In this document: positions 51,816-60,337 of the stretch, in pieces
Numbering within the stretch: position 1 is the first letter of the stretch
Layout of the letters: every line of letters begins with the position of its first letter
Assembly (NCBI GenBank): GCA_963820965.1
Contig: CAWGCC010000062.1
Span: forward strand, 1 to 64,000
Length of the DNA stretch: 64,000 nt
From: DATEDA01 sp963820965
GTDB taxonomy: Bacteria > Pseudomonadota > Gammaproteobacteria > Burkholderiales > SG8-39
Direction of reading: 5' to 3'
The notes under the pieces: generated by a model
What the model saw: the letters and a program-made list of their open reading frames with translations, nothing else
What the model was told of the DNA's origin: nothing
Databases searched by the model: none
Program-made: the position numbers and the translations under genes

Positions 51816-52439
51816 TCAACCCGGCGCGTCCCGCGATCCAGTCAGGCATCGAACTGCCCGAGCGCCGCCATCCCCCGATGTGATGATGCAGGTCGGAGCG
51901 TTCGAGAGACGCTCTCCGCCGAGGTTGCCGTCGCCCGCTTCTTGCGGTGAGACGGCGGGGCTCGCCTGGACGTGGATCTCCCGGAACCAGCGTTGCACCT
52001 CGACCGCCTGGACCTCGCAGCCGTCCGTAGAGAGATCCTCGTTGAAGTACTTGGCCTGGATGTAGTGGACGAACTCGTGGGCGAGCGAGTCGTCGAGGGT
52101 CCGCTTCAACCGCAGGTAGAACGAGGCGTCATCGCTCAGGTAGATCTCGTTGCGCTCGACCGCGTAGGTGTTCGACACGACCGGCGGCCGGAATCGCCAC
52201 TGTGCCTGCATCGCGTCCTGAAACTGGCGGAGCGGGGTCGTGCTCTCGACGAAGATCGCGGGCAGGGGGACGTCCGGGCGCAGGGTAACCCGCATGCGCT
52301 GCGCGACCTCCTCCAGGATGAACCCGGGCTCGAAGCGCAGCTTCACCGGCTGGACGGTCGCGGCGCCCTCGTCGGCGACAGCGGGGGTGAGGCACGCGAG
52401 CGCCACGAGCGCGGCGGACCAGCGGAAGAACCGATTCAT
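51816..52439 (-). CDS. Exported HExxH protein (DUF6647-like)
   Basis: A 207-residue exported protein. Signal MNRFFRWSAALVALACLTPA. A zinc motif, DSLAHEFVHYIQAKYF, lies at about residues 119-134, preceded by EIYLSDDASFYLRLKRTLDD. The C-terminal part has single Cys in TDGCEVQAVEVQRWFREIHV and NAPTCIITSGD, the last near the end. A periplasmic metallopeptidase-like role fits. Start ATG 52439 rather than 52475. It converges on the M23 gene. Confidence 0.75.
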   Translation of the reverse strand: MNRFFRWSAALVALACLTPAVADEGAATVQPVKLRFEPGFILEEVAQRMRVTLRPDVPLPAIFVESTTPLRQFQDAMQAQWRFRPPVVSNTYAVERNEIYLSDDASFYLRLKRTLDDSLAHEFVHYIQAKYFNEDLSTDGCEVQAVEVQRWFREIHVQASPAVSPQEAGDGNLGGERLSNAPTCIITSGDGGARAVRCLTGSRDAPG

Positions 52440-52664
52440 GACGCCTCCTTCGAGCCTTGCGGTCGTGACTTGCACGACGACAGTTCGAAGGCTACGCAGC
52501 GCACCGACGCGCGGAAGTGCGCTTACGCACTAGCCGACGCTGTTTGACGGACTAAGGCGCAGCGCCCGAAGGGCCTAGTCCTGCGGCACCAGCGTGCGCC
52601 GGCCGCGGTTCCCGGGATGCAGTAGTGACACACTAGCGGCTGCCAGAGGAAGGGGGGGCCCAGG

Positions 52665-53153
52665 ATGCAGTGTCCGCAATGCCATCACGAGAACGCGCCA
52701 CGGGCGAAGTTCTGTGAGGAGTGCGCAAACCCCCTCGTGAGGAACTGTACCAACTGCCGGGGCCCGATCGCCCCGACCGCGAAGTTCTGTCCGGAGTGCG
52801 GGCACCCGGTGAGCGTTGCGCCAGCGCCGCAGACCCGGTTTGCATCACCGGAGACCTACACCCCGAAACACCTCGCCGAACGCATCCTCACGTCGAAGGC
52901 CACCCTCGAAGGCGAGCGCAAGCAGGTCACGGTGCTGTTCGCGGACATGAAGGGCTCGATCGAACTCCTCGCGGACCGCGACCCGGAGGACGCGCGCAAG
53001 CTGCTCGACCCGCTCCTCGAGCTCATGATGAGCGCGGTTCACCACTACGAGGGCACCGTCAACCAGGTCATGGGCGACCGGCATCATGGCGCTCTTCGGC
53101 GCGCGGCTTGCCCCACGAAGACCACGCGGTGCGGGCCTGCTACGCCGCATAGG
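52665..53153 (+). pseudogene. Truncated zinc-ribbon / class III nucleotide cyclase remnant
   Basis: The N-terminus has two zinc ribbons (CPQCHHENAPRAKFCEEC and CTNCRGPIAPTAKFCPEC), as in large soil-proteobacterial cyclase/AAA/TPR proteins, then the cyclase start KQVTVLFADMKGSIELLADR with the metal Asp. After VNQVMGD, removing one C near 53080 and another near 53113 gives IMALFGARLAHEDHAVRACY ending AA and a TAG at 53151. Intact relatives run for 1,000 residues more. The rest is missing: the Crp/Fnr gene follows after eight bases. Confidence 0.78.
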
Positions 53154-53161
53154 CGGTTCGT

Positions 53162-53872
53162 TCAGGCGGTGCTGCGGACCTCTTCGACCAGCCGCTCGAG
53201 GCGCGTCACGTCGCGAATGACGAGCGCGTGGTTGCCGCGCTCGACGATGCCCATCCTGACCAGGGCGGAGAGCTCGCGAGTCACCTGTTCGCGGTAGGTG
53301 CTGACCCGGCTCGCGAGGTCGGTGTGCTTCGGCGCGGGATCGATGCGCGCCGTGTTGCCGGTGACGCCCGCCTCGCGCGCGAGTCGAAGCAGCTCGGCGT
53401 AGATGCGGTTCTGAACGCCGAGCGTGCTGAGATCGATGACGCGCTCGGAGAGGCCTCGCACCATGCTCGCGAGCCGCAGCAGCATGCGCTCCGCGACCAG
53501 CGGCTCCTCGCGGGCGAGGCGCCAGAAGACCGCCGGCGGCATCGACGCGACCAGCGTGCTCTCGAGTGCGATCACGTCCGCGGAGCGCGGCTTGCCGTCG
53601 ATCGCCGCGACCTCGCCGACGCAGTCACCCGCGCCGATGTCGCGAAACGTCACCTGGCGCCCGCCCGCCGAGTAGGTCGTGACTCGGACGCGGCCGGAGA
53701 CGATCAGGTGGAGGTCGCGATCGTCGGCCTCGCGCGAGATGATCTGCTGCTCGGGCAGGTAACGGCGCCATGCGCACTCGCGCGCAAGTGCGTCGAGTCG
53801 CTCGGCGGGAAGACCGTCGAGGAGCCCGATGCTCCTCAGACCGAGGCTCGAGGGTTGCCGGTCGCGTGACAT
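53162..53872 (-). CDS. Crp/Fnr-family transcriptional regulator
   Basis: A 236-residue regulator. The cyclic-nucleotide-type sensor domain covers about 20-135, with YLPEQQIISREADDRDLHLI and the PBC-like GAGDCVGEVAAIDGKPRSAD (lacking the exact RSA... serine pair for certain cAMP binding). The C-terminal winged helix is DLASRVSTYREQVTRELSAL (about 184-203), with R, E and R as in Crp recognition helices. No Cys cluster for an Fnr iron site. Start ATG 53872 begins MSRDRQPSSLGL. Confidence 0.9.
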   Translation of the reverse strand: MSRDRQPSSLGLRSIGLLDGLPAERLDALARECAWRRYLPEQQIISREADDRDLHLIVSGRVRVTTYSAGGRQVTFRDIGAGDCVGEVAAIDGKPRSADVIALESTLVASMPPAVFWRLAREEPLVAERMLLRLASMVRGLSERVIDLSTLGVQNRIYAELLRLAREAGVTGNTARIDPAPKHTDLASRVSTYREQVTRELSALVRMGIVERGNHALVIRDVTRLERLVEEVRSTA

Positions 53873-54075
53873 CGCAGACACCCGAAACCTTACCAGCACC
53901 GTGTCCGTACGGGTGTCGGCCGCTGGCGCCGCCGGGGATGAGATCCGTATTCGGGTGCCAAAACGCACTTACGGGTGTCGGGACCGTCGCCTACCTTCGG
54001 TCTCGTTGCCGTTGCCGCGCCGCGCGCTGCAACGGCACGCGGCAATCCCAACGGCCCGGCAAAGGAGGATCGATC

Positions 54076-54585
54076 ATGCTTACGGCATACCTGAAGCGAC
54101 GCGGTTTGGCGGGTTTCGCGAACGTCGCCGCGCTGGCGGCGGCAGGCGCGGCGCTCGCGTGGAATCCAGTTGACGGCACGGCGGCGCCACACCTCGACGC
54201 GCCCCGGCAAGCAACGGTTCGCGACGCCCGCGTCCAGGACGTCGATCTCGAGCAGCTGTTCTGGATCTGCGATCACGCCGCGACCACGCGCATGGTCGAC
54301 GCGAGTGAACGGGCAGTCTGCGGCGCCGTCGCCGAGCAACTGAAAATGGAGAAGTTCGGTGGCGATTTCGAGACGATGCTGAACTGGTGGCGGAAGAACA
54401 AAGTCGTTCAGCATCGGAACCTCGATCGCGACGACGACTCGAACGCGGCGGGAGTGACGCCGGCGGGACGGCATGCCATACGTTTTGGAGGCGGAGCTGA
54501 AGGACGACCCGGCCCGGCCGGCGGACTATTTCTTCGGCTTGGCCTCTTCGAGCCGGTCGGTGGCCGGCGGCGGCGTGCGCGATAG
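54076..54585 (+). CDS. Hypothetical helical protein, 3' end probably altered
   Basis: ATG 54076 is behind a strong AAGGAGG. The start MLTAYLKRRGLAGFANVAAL has a membrane-like stretch (to about 30), then DLEQLFWICDHAATTRMVDA and FGGDFETMLNWWRKNKVVQH. The last 50 codons (from about 54433) are Gly/Arg-rich and run over the 3' end of the convergent aldo/keto reductase, which looks like read-through after a lost stop. The natural end is probably near residue 122. Family not recognised. Confidence 0.6.
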   Translation: MLTAYLKRRGLAGFANVAALAAAGAALAWNPVDGTAAPHLDAPRQATVRDARVQDVDLEQLFWICDHAATTRMVDASERAVCGAVAEQLKMEKFGGDFETMLNWWRKNKVVQHRNLDRDDDSNAAGVTPAGRHAIRFGGGAEGRPGPAGGLFLRLGLFEPVGGRRRRAR

Positions 54586-55506
54586 CGCCGAGATCTCGGC
54601 GCGGAGCTCCGGCGTCATTTCGATCTCGACCGAGTCGAGGGACGCACGCAGCTGGTCGACGTTGCGCCCGCCGATGATCGGCGCGGTGACCGCCGGGTGA
54701 CTCCCGACCCACGCGACGGCCATGCTCATCGGATGCACGCCGCGCTTCCCGCAGAACGCGGCGAAGCTCGCCGCGGTCTCGTGCATCCAGTCCTCGCCGT
54801 ACCGGTCCTTGTACTGCGCCTTCTCGACCAGACGCCCGGTCGCCGGCGCGTCCTTGCGCACGTACTTGCCCGACAGCAGGCCGCCGCCGGCCGGACTGTA
54901 GGGGAAGACCCCGATGCCGTTGGCCTCCGCCATCGGCAGGATCTCGACCTCGGCCTGGCGCTTCACCAGGTTGTACATCGGCTGGATCGCCTGGACTCGC
55001 GCCCAGCCCCGTGCGTCCTGGATGTCGAGCGCCTTCTGCGTCTGCCATGCCGCGTGGTTGCTGAGCGCCGGGTAGAGGATCTTGCCGGTGCGCACGAGAT
55101 CCTCCAGCGCGCGCAGCGACTCCTCGAGCGGCGTCGACGGGTCCTGCTGGTGCAGGTAGAACACCTCGACGCGGTCGGTCCGGAGCCGCTTCAGGCTGTC
55201 TTCCGCTGCCCGCGTGATATGACGGCGGGAGAGACCGCGCGCGTTGACGTCGGGGGCGGTCGGATTGAAGCATTTGGTGGCGAGCACGAGCTCCTCGCGA
55301 TGGCCCCGGAACAGGTCGCCGAGGATCTCCTCGGAGCGCCCGCCGCTGTACTGGTTCGCGGTGTCGTAGAAGTTGATGCCGGCCTCGCGGCACGCCTTGT
55401 ACATCGCCGACGACGCGCCCTCGTCCGCGTCGCCGCCGTACGCCATGGTGCCGGCGCAGAGCTGGGACACCTGCACGCCGGTACGTCCGAGGGGTCGGAA
55501 TTTCAT
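54526..55506 (-). CDS. Aldo/keto reductase
   Basis: A 326-residue AKR of the MocA/YajO-like group. Catalytic residues: FYDTANQYSGGRSEEILGDL (Asp/Tyr), LVLATKCFNPTAPDVNARGL (Lys), VEVFYLHQQDPSTPLEESLR (His). C-terminal APIIGGRNVDQLRASLDSVE binds NADPH. Third AKR of the window, not closely similar to the other two by eye. It is followed, 10 bases after the upstream gene's stop, in a minus-strand pair with a small membrane protein. Confidence 0.94.
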   Translation of the reverse strand: MKFRPLGRTGVQVSQLCAGTMAYGGDADEGASSAMYKACREAGINFYDTANQYSGGRSEEILGDLFRGHREELVLATKCFNPTAPDVNARGLSRRHITRAAEDSLKRLRTDRVEVFYLHQQDPSTPLEESLRALEDLVRTGKILYPALSNHAAWQTQKALDIQDARGWARVQAIQPMYNLVKRQAEVEILPMAEANGIGVFPYSPAGGGLLSGKYVRKDAPATGRLVEKAQYKDRYGEDWMHETAASFAAFCGKRGVHPMSMAVAWVGSHPAVTAPIIGGRNVDQLRASLDSVEIEMTPELRAEISALSRTPPPATDRLEEAKPKK

Positions 55507-55516
55507 GCGCTCACCT

Positions 55517-55735
55517 TCATCGTTTGCGGTTGATCACCAGGAGGATCGTGCCGGCGGCGACGGCGCCGATGCTGAGCCAGACGGGCACCGTGACCGTCGC
55601 CTTCTCCTTGACCGAGAACTGGAGCGGTCCGAGCTTCGCCTTGTGCTCCTCCTTGGTGTAGGAGAAGCTGCCGTAGACCAGGCCGGCCACGCCGGCAGCG
55701 ATCAGGAGCACGCCGAGGAGCTTGACCGGGCCCAT
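55517..55735 (-). CDS. Small inner-membrane protein
   Basis: A 72-residue protein with two helices (KLLGVLLIAAGVAGLVYGSF and VPVWLSIGAVAAGTILLVIN) joined by a charged loop, SYTKEEHKAKLGPLQFSVKE. The loop phrase YTKEEHKAKLGPL is conserved among short hypothetical membrane proteins of proteobacteria; function unknown. It precedes the AKR by 10 bases on the same strand. Confidence 0.75.
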   Translation of the reverse strand: MGPVKLLGVLLIAAGVAGLVYGSFSYTKEEHKAKLGPLQFSVKEKATVTVPVWLSIGAVAAGTILLVINRKR

Positions 55736-55844
55736 GTCGTGAATGGTAACCCGCTTCGCCGCGTCGTCAGGCCGGTCGCGGCCGGCGGTGCCGGCGCCAC
55801 GCGCGACGGAAACGCCGGGCCGACCGGCCTATCGGGCGCCACAC

Positions 55845-56138
55845 CTATGAACGGTAGCCCGCCTCGCGCTGATGGCGGATGGCGAGGATCTCGGCGCGAT
55901 CCTCGCGGGCCGCCACGCGGTAGAGCGCGACGTATCCGGTACGGCCGTACGAGATCACGAGCTCCCGCAGGCGACCCCGTACCGGCCGTCCGATGTACGG
56001 GTGACGCTCGAGGATCGTCACGGCGTCGACGATCACCGCTGCGGCGTCAACTGCAGCGTTCGGGTTCTCGGCGGCGAGAAAATGGAACAGTCGATCGAGA
56101 TCGGCCAGCGCCCGCGCGCTGTAGGTGACCGCTGCCAA
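55845..56138 (-). CDS. ParE-like toxin
   Basis: RelE/ParE-superfamily toxin of about 97 residues: VTYSARALADLDRLFHFLAA, then ILERHPYIGRPVRGRLRELV, ISYGRTGYVALYRVAARED and AEILAIRHQREAGYRS. The GRPV...RELV...LYR...ILAIRHQREAGY pattern is diagnostic. The start is a TTG at 56138, 17 bases after the antitoxin stop. ParE toxins poison DNA gyrase. The pair looks complete. Confidence 0.88.
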   Translation of the reverse strand: MAAVTYSARALADLDRLFHFLAAENPNAAVDAAAVIVDAVTILERHPYIGRPVRGRLRELVISYGRTGYVALYRVAAREDRAEILAIRHQREAGYRS

Positions 56139-56155
56139 CGGGCGGCGCGCCTGCG

Positions 56156-56449
56156 CTAGCGCCTGCGCGCGCGCCGCCCCGGCTTCGGCCGCGGTGCGGT
56201 CTTCCCGGCCGCGCGTGCCAAGATATACGCATGTACGTCCTCGGCGGCGTACAGCGGCCCGCCGGCGTCGACCTCTGCTGCCGACGCTTCGGCTTCGGCG
56301 ATGAACGCTTCGCGCATCTCGGCGAGCGCGACCTGCGCCTCCAGCGCGTCGATCATCCAGGCGTGCGATGTTTTCCCCGCGGCCTCGGCCAGCGGGGCGA
56401 TCCGGGCCTTGAGCGGCTCCGGCAGCTTGAGGGTGGTGGTCGAGATCAT
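56156..56449 (-). CDS. Ribbon-helix-helix antitoxin partner of ParE-like toxin
   Basis: A 97-residue protein with an N-terminal ribbon-helix-helix: MISTTTLKLPEPLKARIAPL and AEAAGKTSHAWMIDALEAQV. The C-terminal half, about 60-97, is Ala/Arg-rich (GKTAPRPKPGRRARRR), longer than typical CopG-type antitoxins. It is encoded first, as usual for ParD-type pairs, and should repress its own promoter upstream of 56449. Confidence 0.87.
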   Translation of the reverse strand: MISTTTLKLPEPLKARIAPLAEAAGKTSHAWMIDALEAQVALAEMREAFIAEAEASAAEVDAGGPLYAAEDVHAYILARAAGKTAPRPKPGRRARRR

Positions 56450-56565
56450 CGCGCGATCCAGCGGGAGGTGTCACCAAGGTAACACCAGCGTCTGGACAGG
56501 GTCAAGGCTCGATGCCAGATGCGCCATTCGACGGGCGAAGGCGAGGTCGGGCATGCTCCGGCGTA

Positions 56566-57018
56566 ATGAACATCTGGGTCGACGCCGATGCCTGTCCCGC
56601 GGTGGTGAAGGAGATCCTCTACCGCGCCGCCGAGCGCGCGCGGGTGCCGCTGACGCTGGTCGCGAACCACGCGCTGCGGACGCCGCCCTCGCCCTTCATC
56701 CGCTCGGTCCAGGTGCCGCGCGGGTTCGACGTCGCCGACCACGAGATCGCGCGGCGGGTCGAGCCCGGCGATCTCGTCGTCACCGCCGACATCCCGCTCG
56801 CCGCCCAGGTGATCGACCGCGGCGGCCACGCGCTCGACCCTCGCGGCGAGCTGTTCTCTCCGGAGACGATCCGCGAGCGGCTGACCATGCGCGATTTCAT
56901 GGACGAGTTGCGCGCCAGCGGCGTGCAGACCGGCGGTCCGGCGCCGCTCGCACACGGCGACCGGCAGCGTTTCGCCAGCCAGCTCGACCGGTTGCTGGCC
57001 CGGGTCGGGCGGGACTGA
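56566..57018 (+). CDS. yaiI: UPF0178 (YaiI/YqxD) protein
   Basis: A 150-residue protein of the YaiI/YqxD family. It has the characteristic start MNIWVDADACPAVVKEILYR, then GDLVVTADIPLAAQVIDRGG and GELFSPETIRERLTMRDFMD. The fold is PIN-like with conserved acidic residues, suggesting nuclease activity, not proven. ATG 56566 gives the exact family N-terminus. Next to ygiQ by position only. Confidence 0.94.
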   Translation: MNIWVDADACPAVVKEILYRAAERARVPLTLVANHALRTPPSPFIRSVQVPRGFDVADHEIARRVEPGDLVVTADIPLAAQVIDRGGHALDPRGELFSPETIRERLTMRDFMDELRASGVQTGGPAPLAHGDRQRFASQLDRLLARVGRD

Positions 57019-57049
57019 ACCTTCGCCGCTCGCCGCCGCTCTGAGGGGG

Positions 57050-57055
57050 GATAAT
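57050..57055 (+). promoter_or_regulatory. Possible -10 element of ygiQ (GATAAT)
   Basis: GATAAT is only ten bases before the ygiQ ATG (57066). If it is the -10, transcription would begin at or near the start codon and the message would be leaderless. No ribosome site is visible between the hexamer and the ATG, in keeping with this. The -35 is not clear. Confidence 0.35.
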
Positions 57056-57065
57056 CCGATGCTCC

Positions 57066-59216
57066 ATGCAGACCGCCCGCGACCTCACGAGCTACCGGAA
57101 GCACTGGGCCGAGCGCTTCGGCACGGCCCCGTTCCTGCCCATGTCGCGCGCCGAGATGGACGAGCTCGGGTGGGACAGCTGCGACGTGATCATCGTGACC
57201 GGCGACGCCTACGTCGATCACCCGAGCTTCGGGATGGCGATCATCGGTCGTGCGCTCGAGGCGCAGGGCTTCCGCGTCGGCATCATCGCCCAGCCGGACT
57301 GGCACGGCGCGGAGCCGTTCGCCGCGCTCGGCCGCCCGCGCCTCTTCTTCGGCATCACGGCCGGCAACATGGACTCGATGGTGAACCGGTACACCGCCGA
57401 TCGCCGCATCCGCAGCGACGACGCGTATACCCCCGGCGGCGAAGGCGGCCAGCGCCCGGATCGCTCCGTGATCGTCTACGCGCAGCGCGCGCGCGAAGCA
57501 TTCAAGGACGTACCGATCGTGATCGGGGGCATCGAAGCTTCGCTCCGACGCATCGCGCACTTCGACTACTGGTCGGAGAAGGTGCGCCGCTCGATCCTGC
57601 TCGACGCCAAGGCCGATCTCCTCGTCTACGGCAACGCCGAGCGGCAGATCTGCGAGGTCGCGCACCGGCTCGCCGCGGGTGAGAGCGTCCACGGCATCAC
57701 CGACGTGCGCGGCACGGCGTTCGCACGGCGGGCGTTCCCGTCGGACTGGATCGAGATCGACTCGACCCACCTCGACACGCCCGGGCCGCTGAACCCGGCG
57801 GTCGATCCGTACGCGATGGAGGACAACGCGCGGACGAAACCTCGGGGACAGCCCGCAGGGCACAACGTGGTGCGCTTCGAGCGCCGCGTGAAAAACGCCG
57901 ACCGCGAGCGGAGCGTCATCCGGCTGCCGGCGTACGAGCAGGTCGCGGGCGACCCGGTGCTCTATGCGCACGCCTCGCGCATCCTGCACCTGGAGTCGAA
58001 CCCCGGCAACGCGCGCGCGCTGGTGCAGCGCCACGGCGACGGCGACGTGTGGCTGAACCCGCCGCCCATCCCGCTCACGACCAAGGAGATGGACTGGGTG
58101 TACGAGCTGCCGTACCGGCGCCGGCCGCATCCGCGTTACGGGAACTCGAAGCTCCCCGCGTACGAGATGATCCGGTTCTCGATCGCGATCCAGCGCGGCT
58201 GCTTCGGCGGATGCACGTTCTGCTCGATCACCGAGCACGAGGGCCGCATCATCCAGAGCCGCTCGGAAGACTCGGTGATCCGCGAGATCGAGACCGTGCG
58301 CGACACCGTCCCGGGCTTCACCGGCGTGATCTCCGATCTCGGCGGGCCGACCGCCAACATGTATCGCCTCGCATGCAAGAGCCGCGAGATCGAGAGCGCG
58401 TGCCGGCGGCCCTCGTGCGTGTATCCCGGCATCTGCCCGAACCTGGACACCGACCACGCGCCGTTGATCAAGCTGTACCGCCGCGCCCGCGACGTGCCGG
58501 GCATCAAGAAGGTGCTGATCGCCTCGGGCGTGCGCTACGACCTGGCAATCGAGTCACCCGAGTACGTGAAGGAGCTCGCGCAGCATCACGTCGGCGGCTA
58601 TCTAAAGATCGCCCCGGAAGCGATTGCCGAGGGCCCGCTGTCAAAGATGATGAAGCCGGGCGTCGGCGCGTACGACCGCTTCAAGGAGCTCTTCGACCGC
58701 TACTCGAAGGCGGCGGGCAAGGAGCAGTACCTCATCCCCTACTTCATCGCGGCGCACCCCGGCACGACCGACGAGGACATGCTGGAGCTCGCGCTGTGGT
58801 TGAAGCGGAACGGCTTCCGCGCCGACCAGGTGCAGGCGTTCCTACCTTCACCGATGGCCACGGCGACAGCGATGTATCACAGCGGCAAGAACCCGCTGCG
58901 CCGCGTGTCGCGCACGAGCGAGGAGGTGATCGTTCCGAAAGGCCTCAAGGTACGCCGCCTGCACAAGGCGTTCCTCCGCTACCACGACGCGGACAACTGG
59001 CCGGCGCTGCGCGAGGCGCTGCGGCGGATGGGCCGCGCCGATCTCATCGGCCGCGGCAGGCATCAGCTCGTGCCGGCGTATCAGCCCCTGGGCGCCGGTG
59101 ACGATGATCAGGGCAAGCGCCGGGCGCATCGGCCGTTCCGCACGCAGCACACCGGCCTGCCGACGACACCGCGCGCGCGCCGGACGCCCGGCTCGAGCGG
59201 AAGTCACAAGGGCTGA
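57066..59216 (+). CDS. ygiQ: YgiQ-family radical SAM protein (UPF0313)
   Basis: A 716-residue radical SAM protein. The N-terminal domain (about 1-290) begins FLPMSRAEMDELGWDSCDVI. The radical SAM cluster motif is AIQRGCFGGCTFCSITEHEG (CxxxCxxC, about 375-394). After the barrel come VYPGICPNLDTDHAPLIKLY and KYLIPYFIAAHPGTTDEDML-like PYFIAAHPGTTDEDMLELAL. The C-terminus is Arg/Lys-rich. Function of YgiQ is unknown. Length fits the family. Confidence 0.95.
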   Translation: MQTARDLTSYRKHWAERFGTAPFLPMSRAEMDELGWDSCDVIIVTGDAYVDHPSFGMAIIGRALEAQGFRVGIIAQPDWHGAEPFAALGRPRLFFGITAGNMDSMVNRYTADRRIRSDDAYTPGGEGGQRPDRSVIVYAQRAREAFKDVPIVIGGIEASLRRIAHFDYWSEKVRRSILLDAKADLLVYGNAERQICEVAHRLAAGESVHGITDVRGTAFARRAFPSDWIEIDSTHLDTPGPLNPAVDPYAMEDNARTKPRGQPAGHNVVRFERRVKNADRERSVIRLPAYEQVAGDPVLYAHASRILHLESNPGNARALVQRHGDGDVWLNPPPIPLTTKEMDWVYELPYRRRPHPRYGNSKLPAYEMIRFSIAIQRGCFGGCTFCSITEHEGRIIQSRSEDSVIREIETVRDTVPGFTGVISDLGGPTANMYRLACKSREIESACRRPSCVYPGICPNLDTDHAPLIKLYRRARDVPGIKKVLIASGVRYDLAIESPEYVKELAQHHVGGYLKIAPEAIAEGPLSKMMKPGVGAYDRFKELFDRYSKAAGKEQYLIPYFIAAHPGTTDEDMLELALWLKRNGFRADQVQAFLPSPMATATAMYHSGKNPLRRVSRTSEEVIVPKGLKVRRLHKAFLRYHDADNWPALREALRRMGRADLIGRGRHQLVPAYQPLGAGDDDQGKRRAHRPFRTQHTGLPTTPRARRTPGSSGSHKG

Positions 59217-59329
59217 GCGCGTCCCTCCGGCACCGGTGTCGACTCCCCGGTGCGCCGCAGGGCAGGCAGGCGGCAAGGACAATCAGGCGCGCAAGTAGCG
59301 CCGCCGGCGGCAGCACGCGTTCGAGTCGC

Positions 59330-60079
59330 TCACCGGCTGGCGGCGCGCTTCGCCACACTCCTCGCGCGCACCGCAGGCTTCGCGCCGGCTTTCCGCGCCG
59401 TGACCTTTCGTCTTGCCGCCTTGACGCGCGCGGTCTTGACCGGCTCCCGCTTGGGAGCTTTCGCCGTCTTGACCTTGGCGCGCTTGACCGTCTTCTTCTT
59501 CTTCCTCTTCACAGTCGGCCGACGGGCAGCCGGCGCGTCGTCCATCTCGATGTAGTCCATCTCGACCGGACCTGCGCCGCGAGCGCGCATGGCCGGTTCC
59601 TCCATGGCGAGGGCCGCGGCCGCAGTGACGATGGGGTATCTCAACGGCCGTCCATTCGCGCCGAACACGGCGGTCCTGATCTCGCCGCGGTTGCGCGCCG
59701 GGTTGTGGGACACGTGCACCCACTTCGTCGTCGCGTCTTTCGCCTCGTAGATCAGCTGGTCGAAAGGCAAGCCGAGCTGGATGATCCGTTGGAACAGCTC
59801 GAGCACCCGCAAGCCAGGTGCCTGGAGATCCGCCGCCATGCCCTGGACGTGCTGGCTGTCCTCCGCACCGCGAATGTGGCGATTGAGGTCGGGGGAGCGA
59901 TACCCGGAGTTCACCTTGACGGGTTGCCCGATCGATTCCCGAAGCGGGTCGAGCACGGCGGCGCACAACGCCTGCAGCCTGCCGACCTCCGTCGCACCGG
60001 GCTCGTTCGGGATGCCTTCCCGCCGCGCCGTTTCGGAGCGGGTCATCTCATCCAGCGTGAAAAACCGCGACAAGGCCAT
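59330..60079 (-). CDS. M15-type peptidase domain with histone H1-like basic tail
   Basis: A 249-residue protein of two unlike parts. Residues 1-145 are a peptidase M15_3 domain: MALSRFFTLDEMTRSETARR, VKVNSGYRSPDLNRHIRGAE (metal-site region), DSQHVQGMAADLQAPGLRVL (HxxxxAxD) and KWVHVSHNPARNRGEIRTAV (HxSH). From about 188 the tail is almost only K, R, A, V, T and P: RPTVKRKKKKTVKRAKVKTA and KAGAKPAVRARSVAKRAASR, like bacterial H1 homologues. No signal peptide. Phage endolysins have the first part; the tail would bind DNA or the wall's anionic polymers. Confidence 0.85.
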   Translation of the reverse strand: MALSRFFTLDEMTRSETARREGIPNEPGATEVGRLQALCAAVLDPLRESIGQPVKVNSGYRSPDLNRHIRGAEDSQHVQGMAADLQAPGLRVLELFQRIIQLGLPFDQLIYEAKDATTKWVHVSHNPARNRGEIRTAVFGANGRPLRYPIVTAAAALAMEEPAMRARGAGPVEMDYIEMDDAPAARRPTVKRKKKKTVKRAKVKTAKAPKREPVKTARVKAARRKVTARKAGAKPAVRARSVAKRAASR

Positions 60080-60337
60080 GGTGCCCTACCTCCGATCCAG
60101 GAGCCGCATGATCAACCGCGCGCCCGCTCGCGCAGACGACTTCGGTATCGTTGCGCAACTCGGCTTGACCCGAGCGAACACACGCGTCAGGCGCATCGCC
60201 GGTCACGTCGACGAAGTCCGCGCCCGGTACGAGCGCGTACGTATTGCGCACGCTACGGTCGGGCAATCAGGCTCGCAATACGTCCGATGGACTAATCCCG
60301 TCGAAGACCGGCAGCCGGATCACGAGGTCCCGATCGA

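Noticed and set aside
56619..58457. A 612-codon minus-strand frame
   Set aside because: Lies fully against yaiI and ygiQ and has shadow-type composition.
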